Positions 56,700 to 64,000 of a stretch of DNA of 64,000 bases are shown piece after piece. Both the position numbers and the translations under genes were made by a program. The first letter of the stretch is position 1. The number at the start of each line of letters is the position of its first letter. Source of the stretch: Lumbricus terrestris (lineage: Eukaryota; Annelida; Clitellata; Crassiclitellata; Lumbricidae). The stretch spans positions 88,347,987 to 88,411,986 of the forward strand of contig OX457036.1 in the NCBI GenBank assembly GCA_949752735.1. Reading direction: 5' to 3'. The notes under the pieces are model-generated. The model was not told the origin of the DNA. It saw only the letters and a list, made by a program, of their open reading frames with translations, and searched no databases.

Positions 56700-57857
56700 G
56701 GATTGTTCGATTCGATAATGGGTTGGACCTAATACCAGCATATAAGGCAATGCTTAATAATATAATTATTGCCTTTTGCGAATGATGCGATGCTGTGTAT
56801 ATGTGCGGGCTCCAGCCTTCAATTACTTAACATAAAGAATTATACAGAGAGGGCTTACATACTTGCTGACTATTTTTCTCGTTGAATGCGTTTACAGCTT
56901 CCTAAAAGGTTGTTCTGTGTTGTTCCGAATTTTCCTCTTGGCATTTGACCTTTAATTTGAGTGGCAAAAGTCAGACATTTGCGCTTGGTAGCAACCAACG
57001 GTTGATGCCTTTGAGCGTTTTGATACAAATTGATAGTGGCCTTAGAAAAAACGTTTATGTTTTATATAATAATAGGCCCAATAGCTATATTATGAACGGA
57101 CTTTAGAAATTGCATCGTAGCCAAAAAATACTGTTAAGTGACTCATCGCCTACCCATGGATTAGTAAATTTTTATATAGAGGCCTAATGGGGAACTTCTT
57201 GTTATCCACGCCAGCGCCTTAATCTATGCAGCGTCGCGCATTTCTCGATTTGAATGAATTTCCGTTGAATGCGCCTCCTGCCTAGCTAATAATGGCGACA
57301 CATTTTACAAGTTGCCAGGGTCACGATAACCTCACACTTTCTCTATGTGACGTCCGTCTGATGGGAATCAACATAGGCAGAAGGTCGCTTGAGACTTGTG
57401 CAATCCATACAGTAGCCTAAAGAGTAAACATGAAGGAATGACTAAACAAAACTAAAATAATACAAGACAAGAAAGACTTCTCACGCAAAGTTAGACATTC
57501 AAATATCAAATTCTTATCCCATGTTAAGAATTTTTATTCAATTAATGAACTCAAGAAGATTGATGAATTCACTGCAAACAGGCTGTTTGACAACACGCAT
57601 CGTCCACACACTATGTTCGCCAAACGCGATAAAGTTGAATAAACACGCAGCTGATGAGGCGGCTTCTCGACCCAGAACCGAGCCGTCTTTGACTTGCAGG
57701 AAGCTACAGACCTTTGCGTAATGGGAGTATGAGAAATGTTGATAATGAGATGGGACTGGGTGTGTTCGTCTAACCTCCTCACTTCACTGTCGCAGCGGGT
57801 GTCACAACCGCCTGCGTCGCACAAGTCGTCATGTCGATCTGCGCACTTCTATGCTCA
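56700..57857. other. Intergenic, no gene seen
   Basis: Normal composition, no ORF with recognisable content and no clear repeat. Confidence 0.4.
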
Positions 57858-59681
57858 TTAGTGTGGTCCTTAGCTCCATGTAAAAATATTTTTTGGAGAA
57901 TTTTAAACGGGGCACCCTCCTAACTTATACCTTTAGGTTAAAAAATATTAACACTGAAAATTTTGGCGGATTTTTTTGAGTTTTAGGGGTCGCTACCGGA
58001 TGTAACATATATCAATGTAAAGACACAGGTGAAACATAAAATATCGTATATTGTCTACTATTACTAGTGTACATGTATGATTGAATGCACAAATTTAAAT
58101 AAATTCTGGTGGGCAATGGACCGTGCTGGAGGTGGACTAGTGGCCTGTGGACTGGTTTACTATTTTGGACAAAACGCATACACGGACATAAAATGTTTTT
58201 CCAGTTAATGTTTCCATTATTGCATCAGTCTTTTTGCAATGATAGGTATACCGTATATTTCTTCACAATCAATATAGCAGACTCTGCATCTGATCCTCAT
58301 TATTTGTTTGAAGCTTGTTATACATGTTCATGAGTGTCACTCCACGCTTTGTAATGTCATTCACAACTTTCACTGAGCTCGCAGTGGCCTAATCTAACTT
58401 GAAGTTCTCGTGTCGTTTAACCATGTAGCCTACATCAACGTCTTATTGGAGAAAACGTGAAAAATCTCGTATTTTCCATGACAAAATCTTCCAGTTGCAT
58501 TGAGCTTATTACAGCAGGTTCCAATGTTCTTCTTTGAAGTGGATGTTCGATCCAAGTTTTGTCCAAAGTAGTAATCATTTGGCGCTTGGTATAAATGGAA
58601 GCCCCATAAATCAAAGAACGCAAAAGTCACCAATTCCTCTGAAAGATACCAAAGGTCATCTAAACATTTATTCATTGCAACGTCTGGAACTGCACTGCAG
58701 GCCTCCAACTTAATTTAGGCATAAATTATGTGATAGCGACATGCACTCTACAACAAATCCTTGTCCAGCTTCTGTTCCAACAGGATGCAGGCACCATTTC
58801 TAAGTCCACTGTTCACTGATGTGGTGTCAAAGCACATAGATATGATATTTTGATCAGTAGCCTAATGTCCCAAGTCACAACCACTTCATACACTGCAGAC
58901 ACTGAAGATTTTCTTGTCCCGATGATAACTTCTATAAGCCGAGGATCTGGTCAACACTCTAGAAACGAGGACATGAAGACGGTCTACTATTTCTTTACTG
59001 CAGTCTGCAGATGTCTTCCAACAACTTTCCATCCCAGTGAATTATTAGAGAAACTCCTGGTCGGCATTCAGCTTTCAAGTTTTCACAAATTTTTTGCCGA
59101 TTCTTTATTCACTCATTAAGCATTGAAAAACAATAGAGATTGAACTCTGCGGGATCATTGCCAAGACATTGTAGTGCGAAAGAAAGTAGGCCTACAAGTG
59201 TTGCATTTCTGTTACTCACTTTCACCGTGGCATTGTCAAGACTTAGGTCTATTGCCAACTTTGTGTTCTCTTTGACAATAGCGAAATTATACAATATACA
59301 CGAAAAAACCAAAATGAAGCGAAATTGCCTCCAAAAGATGCAATGGCTGTGAATGCATTATAGAAAATAGTCAATAAAATAAGTAAGCAGGTGGCAATCA
59401 AGATGTCGGAGATGTTAATAAATATGTGAGTATAATATAGTTGTCTATTAAATTCTATCATAGCGATTAACATGGTTGGAAAGCATATTAATGGAAATTG
59501 TGCATAGTGGACCACAAAGCCCAAATTAATTCTAACCTTGAACTTTAACCTCTGGTAGCGACCCCTAAATGTCCTCAGATTCTCTCCAAAAAATTTCTCA
59601 ATTTTTTTTCTCATCAATAGAAACCAACTTAGAGGGTGCCCCGTTATAAAATCAAACTTTTAAAAATAAGGACCACCCTAA
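57858..59681. mobile_element. DNA transposon with TTAG.GTGGTCCTTA ends
   Basis: The left end TTAGTGTGGTCCTTA and the inverse of the right end TTAGGGTGGTCCTTA agree. Further inward both ends share AACGGGGCACCCTC and AGGGGTCGCTACC, so the terminal repeats extend, with gaps, for about 150 bp. The interior holds a decayed ORF on the minus strand (58708-58430) that may derive from a transposase. Superfamily not determined. Confidence 0.7.
58430..58708 (-). pseudogene. Possible transposase remnant
   Basis: A 92-residue frame with CSAVPDVAMNKCLDDLWYLS and ELVTFAFFDLW, located inside the 1.8-kb DNA transposon. I do not recognise catalytic residues with confidence. The call rests mainly on position. 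Confidence 0.3.
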
Positions 59682-60656
59682 CAGACATCAGATCTATTAG
59701 CTCGAACTAACAGTTTATAAATCGTTTGAATTCGCAAGAAACTATTTGTAGGCCCTATTGTAATTTTCTTTTGGAATTAGGCCTAAGTAGCATATGACCT
59801 TTCAAAGTGTTGTCATAAAGTAGGGTATACGCAGATCAATCATTTGATTGGCTTCTCGAAATAAGATAAATAGCCTAAAGCTGGAAGAAATGTCATTGGT
59901 TAAATCCTAATTTCTGAAGCATATATAACTTATATAGGCTAGTTATAGGCTATAGTTTCTCATCTTCTTCTCTAACCCAAACTTGGAACAATAGTTAACT
60001 TTGTTTTGTGACTCCATTTTATAACTTTCATTAATTTTTACGACTTACTTTTGCTTCATAGGCTAATTTATTACGAATGCATTACTAAACGCAGAGGTGT
60101 ATATTCCGGCCGTTGAAGATGAATTGCGTAACAACAGATTCTGTTGACTAGCAATGTAATTTCCAAAGTCAGTTAATAGCAATTATAATAAATATTACAA
60201 TATATCTATAGGTCTAGGTCTAGCAGCTTCATAAATTGCGCAATGGTCAAAATCTATTTTGTTACCAAGCGAAAATGTTCTACATATCAAATTCCAGGTC
60301 AGATGTCAAGACGTCAATTGAAAAGACACGGGAAAAAACCTTTGTAAGGAACTTTGAAAGCATTATACAAAGAAATAGTTTTAAAAATCGAAAGTCCTCC
60401 ACATATATTTCTTCCTATTAAATAATTCCATCTTGCGGAACATTGTTAATTTCGATAAATAGGACTGTTCTTTAAGACCCTACTACATAGTATTTATTAA
60501 CCCATTAACGAACGATCCAATCTTCTAGTGTCTGTTCTCATCTCCTTACTGCCGTTCTTCCACAGCCTCCCCGCTGCTAATTATAGCCTAACTATCCTTA
60601 AAACGTCATTCGCTGTTTGCACACAAGTATTTCAAGGCAGACTCCTTGTAGTTCAT
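59682..60656. other. 3' flank of gene D, no gene seen
   Basis: AT-rich. No supportable ORF. Short stretches resemble 18600-19030 (ggcttctt...aaataatga, gttattgga..aa, cctcttcttctcta), suggesting a shared interspersed repeat. Confidence 0.4.
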
Positions 60657-60943
60657 CTACAGAGGATCATATTGACAGAGAGAACACATTGGTGTTTCAC
60701 AATTCACGTCATTCCATTTGTAGCCTTTCGCAGGAGATGTATGCACGCACTTCTCGCTGCCACCGGAACAGTTCGGTTCACCAGTCGACCAGTTGGTATA
60801 AGTTAGCGGAAATTTTTCTCCAGGTCCTTGTTTCCAAACAAAAGGAGAGTTGCAAGTACTCGCATCTTGACGCTGAAGGCCAAGCCAGACCACTTCGCCA
60901 TCCCAGGAGAAAGAATTATACATGCATATGCCAGTTGTGTCGT
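60657..60943 (-). CDS. Gene D terminal exon: second half of CTLD
   Basis: After TGTTGCAG. Motifs VWLGLQRQ, TNW, GEPN, SEKCV, WND, CSLCQYDPL-stop. Confidence 0.8.
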
Positions 60944-63900
60944 CTGCAACATAAAACAGTCCAATGCTGTTACAGTTACAACCATGTGCCACCTTCCTTT
61001 ACTCCACGAATATCTAAACACAGATAAACGGTTTACAATGGGGAAATGCGTCAAAATGTAACAATGCAGAGCGGAAAATATGACACGAAAACATCGTTGG
61101 AATCCCAGGAAAGTCGTTACCTGTGTTACAGCAATAGATTGAGTTAAAAACTGGAATGCCATTCATTATGCAATTATGGGCGGAGACTTAGGGGTGACAG
61201 GGGACGGTCGCCTAATGTTTGGGGTGGGGGGTTCGTTCATGGTCACCACCCCATATCCATATTTAAGAAATAGCATTGTAAATTTCCACACGCTTATATT
61301 CAGGACATTTTTGTTAATTCTGGTAAATGATACGTTTTCAGGAGTCAAATGCTTTAAAATAACACATAGCCTAATGGGCTTCAAACCCTAGGTTTTAGTT
61401 ATACGACAACCCCTAAAATCGTCATAAAATGCAGCCTACTCTGGACTCGAATAAAACCCGGCACCTCTGCCGGAGTGAACTCTAGTGCAGAGCCTACATG
61501 TAGGCTATGTTCGTTGCTTGCAGCCGGAGGGGTTGCAAGTTCGAATCTACCCCAAGCCGCCGTGTATAGCGCGTAGGGACCTTGGGCAAGTCCTTCACTC
61601 GCAATTGCTCAGTACTTCAGCGTAAAACTCCGATTCAGTGTCCGCGCTGTAGTCGAGAGCGCCTCTGAGTAGTGATCCTGAAGGGGCGCTATAACTAGTG
61701 CATAATTATACAAACAGTAATAACACATTCATTGACATTGATACTTATACGAAATGCAGGCAAATTCATACGAAACGGAATGCACAAGACATTTTCAAGA
61801 GGATGAAATGACATTGTATTCATTCCGCTTGATAGTGACAATGTTACTCACAAGTAAACGCAGAAGACAGGTAAGAAGCAACTGCGTCTTGTTGATGGGA
61901 GTCGTTGATAGCGACGAGATGCGAGTCACTGTAGTAAGCTTGACATCGTTGGCTGGCTGTCGTCCAGTTAGCGGCTTTCAATATGAGGAAGTAGCAGAGT
62001 CCGTCTTCAGGCATGTACTGGAAACCAGCGTGACAAACTATAAAACACAAAATGCTCTGAGTATGGACATCGATACAGGGAGCTATTTGTATTTAGGAAA
62101 TTCACATGTTAGACTGAGTAGATATTAATTTATGATGTGAAGCTTAGTTAAAGTGATTTCAGTGGCGATATCTATCAATGAACCTTTTCTCAAATCAGGG
62201 CTCAACGACAGGTGCTTTCTCTATCGATGACTCATGATGAATGAGGAAATCATCCGTTGTTCTTTACGCATCTGTTAGGGTAGCCCGAATCAGCGATAGC
62301 AAGATCGATTGACGCACCTCAGCATCCACCACCTCCACCACCACCACCACTGCTATCACCACCCAACCACCACCACCACCACCACCACCACCACCACTAC
62401 TATCACCACCCCACCACTACCACTACTATCACCACCCCACCACCACCACCACCAGCACTGCCACCATATAGCAGACCACGACTGAATCATATCCACCGTG
62501 CTTCCTCCATCATGTTCAAAAGCACGTGGAGAGTCAGTTGAGAAACTGGTTGAGATTGGACGAAACTTCTTTTCGTGCATCCTTGCCCGACGTTCCCGCC
62601 ATCGCCGATCCCATATCCGGTCTACCGTCCACCACAGCAGACGACACACCAACCGTCAATGAAGCCACAGCTGTAGGTTGCGGCTGCACTCCACCGATCT
62701 TCCCATCATCGACCGACTGTGGTCTATGTGCCCTGGAACCAGTCTCAAGTCAGAAGCTGCGACGTCTTATCTTAGACTCTGCAGAGGCAGTCTGCGCCAG
62801 AGACATACCAGGATTCACCACCTAGGCTACATTCATCCTTCAGAGTGGTTTGTCGATACTCTACCCGCTTTCTGAACAGTAGTGGACTGCAATGGCTTCC
62901 TACGTGAGGGCTTCCTACCTGCATCGCAGAGAAGGTGTTCTTAATTTCTTGCATTAAATGCTTAAGCGTACGAATAACAAATAATCTATCTGCTATAATT
63001 ATGTCGTTGTTGAGCTTTTGCAAGAAACCAAGTCCACTTACTGACGGAAATATTCCTTGTTTTGCAATAGCGATCATTGGCAGGAAGGTATAAGTCAGCC
63101 ACTATGCAAGTGAACGGTTTCATCAAAGGAACGTAGGCAGGAATCAGGATAGAAGAAACCAACAGACCGTCTTCCATTGTTGTAGTCGCCCCATTGTTAA
63201 CAGCATCACCATTGTAATCCGTCCATCGTATGGTGGGCTTGAAGTTACTGCTTGCGTATGTAACGTTGCATGTCAGCTTAACGTATTGACCGTGGAGCAA
63301 CGACCGCGTACCGTTCGCAATTTTTTCTGTGTGTGTAGCATTGTCTTTGCACACTGGAAACGATCCTGCGTTGATTAATAGCATCAGTGTCATTAGCATA
63401 AATCTGCAATCCATTGATTTTTTAAACCCGTACTCAACAGAATGAAAAGTTCATTCGGTGAAAGTTTTAACTCATTATAGGAGTCTGACCTTTACAAAAT
63501 AATGAATGCATCAATAAATTAATTTGTACAGCTATGATATAATGTGGGGCATGGAAGAATTGTTAGAAATATTGGCAAATTTCTAATCGTGCACAGTAAG
63601 ATAACGCCGAACAATCGACGCAATCATTATTAATTATCACAAATATAAATTCTATTTGCGCAGCAGAAATAAAGCTTTTGCTGTAGGCCTAGACATGTCG
63701 CTTTTGTCTCATTCTCTTCTAATTAGTTGAAACAGTGATAGAAAAAATAAAATTACCTTGGTCGCGACAGCAGTTTATATCACTGATCTGCTCAGAATAA
63801 AACAAACAAAATTAATGTAAGTAACTATAAAAAATATTCAAATCAGAAATAAGGTGACACTCCGAAGACTCGAAAACAAACACTTGTAGTAGCCTACATT

Positions 63901-64000
63901 CCACAAAGTGTTCTGATTACTTTTCTCGGGTCATGCATAGTCATTAGACCTACACCGAAGACTGTTCTTGGTTAACTATGTTTCTGCTGCATGACATAGA
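60657..64000 (-). CDS. Gene D: PAN?-Ig-CTLD lectin, 5' exon outside window
   Basis: Exons present: 63787-63757 (hinge), 63365-63042 (Ig), 62037-61852 (CTLD first half), 60943-60657 (CTLD second half, stop). They total 828 nt in one frame (275 residues), phases 1,1,1. By analogy a 342-nt PAN/Apple exon should lie beyond 64000. CTLD has EPN and WND. The Ig exon is 324 nt and keeps frame, so D is the best example of the full PAN-Ig-CTLD architecture. A SINE (61500-61710) and an ACC microsatellite lie in its introns. Confidence 0.8.
61500..61712 (+). mobile_element. tRNA-derived SINE
   Basis: Head partly lost; box B variant AGTTCGAATCT at about 61539; ACCTTGGGCAAGTCCTTCAC; GAGAGCGCCTCTGAGTAG; GAAGGGGCGCTATAACTAG. 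Same family as 14395 and 44838. It lies in the last intron of gene D. Confidence 0.8.
61852..62037 (-). CDS. Gene D exon: first half of CTLD
   Basis: 186 nt, phase 1-1, acceptor TTATAG, donor GTGAGT. Encodes CHAGFQYMPEDGLCYF, NWTTASQRCQ and SHLVAINDSHQQ. Confidence 0.8.
62328..62462 (+). repeat. (CAC)n/(ACC)n microsatellite
   Basis: Near-continuous CAC triplets with ACTATCACC interruptions. Val- and Trp-rich minus-strand ORFs across it are artefacts. Confidence 0.9.
63042..63365 (-). CDS. Gene D Ig-like exon
   Basis: 324 nt, phase 1-1, acceptor AACGCAG, donor GTAAGT. Encodes FPVCKDN, VKLTCNVTYAS, IRWTDYNG, LLVSSILIPAY, FTCIVAD, then a short polar linker to the CTLD. Several N-glycosylation sequons (NAT, NGT, NVT). 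Confidence 0.8.
63757..63787 (-). CDS. Gene D hinge exon
   Basis: 31 nt, codes ISDINCCRDQ, acceptor GAGCAG, donor GTAATT. Confidence 0.7.

Noticed and set aside
62526..62825. 99-residue plus-strand ORF next to the ACC microsatellite
   Set aside because: It lies within an intron of gene D on the opposite strand, with no recognisable domain or second copy to support it.

Overview
This is eukaryotic (metazoan) genomic DNA: coding sequence sits in short exons with GT/AG boundaries, separated by kilobases of AT-rich intron filled with retroelements, DNA transposons and microsatellites. The motif AGGCCTA recurs throughout. Foldback transposons with tandem-repeat arms and a diverse set of non-LTR retrotransposons suggest a marine invertebrate. 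An echinoderm or related deuterostome is my best guess, by inference only.

The only convincing host genes form a tandem array on the minus strand. I call its members E, A, B, C and D in coordinate order. Each is built from the same exon cassette: (1) a 342-nt exon with signal peptide and an 8-cysteine PAN/Apple-like domain; (2) a 31-34 nt hinge exon coding for a Cys-Cys motif; (3) an optional phase 1-1 Ig-like exon; (4) a 186-nt exon with the first half of a C-type lectin domain (CTLD); (5) a terminal exon with the second half of the CTLD, carrying WND and either EPN or QPD, always ending CQYDPL-stop. E (10117-10458) shows only its first exon. A (21886-29178) lacks the first CTLD half and looks broken. 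B (34977-41693) is an intact PAN-CTLD gene of 280 codons. C (45074-51983) has PAN, hinge, Ig and CTLD, but its Ig exon is 323 nt and breaks the frame. D (60657 to beyond 64000) has hinge, Ig and CTLD in frame, with its first exon outside the window. The predicted products are secreted lectins of a pattern-recognition type. A and B have the galactose-type QPD motif, C and D the mannose-type EPN motif.

Layout: 1-770, relics and one doubtful small ORF. 770-6180, a nearly complete APE-type LINE with one frameshift. 6.2-10.1 kb, intron-like sequence of gene E with a hAT-like MITE and two G-rich arrays. 10.1-10.6 kb, exon 1 and promoter of E. 10.6-21.8 kb, a transposon graveyard with deep nesting (an RTE-like LINE carrying at least three insertions, and two foldback elements). 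21.9-29.2 kb, gene A, interrupted by LINEs and a SINE. 29.2-34.9 kb, intergenic with LINE relics. 35.0-41.7 kb, gene B. 41.8-45 kb, promoter and intergenic sequence. 45.1-52.0 kb, gene C with nested transposons in its introns. 52.0-60.6 kb, intergenic with hAT-like and other DNA transposons. 60.7-64 kb, gene D.

Because the array arose by segmental duplication, paralogous copies act as natural 'empty sites'. Several transposon insertions and their target-site duplications (8 bp for hAT-like, 9 bp for the foldback group) can be read directly by comparing copies.
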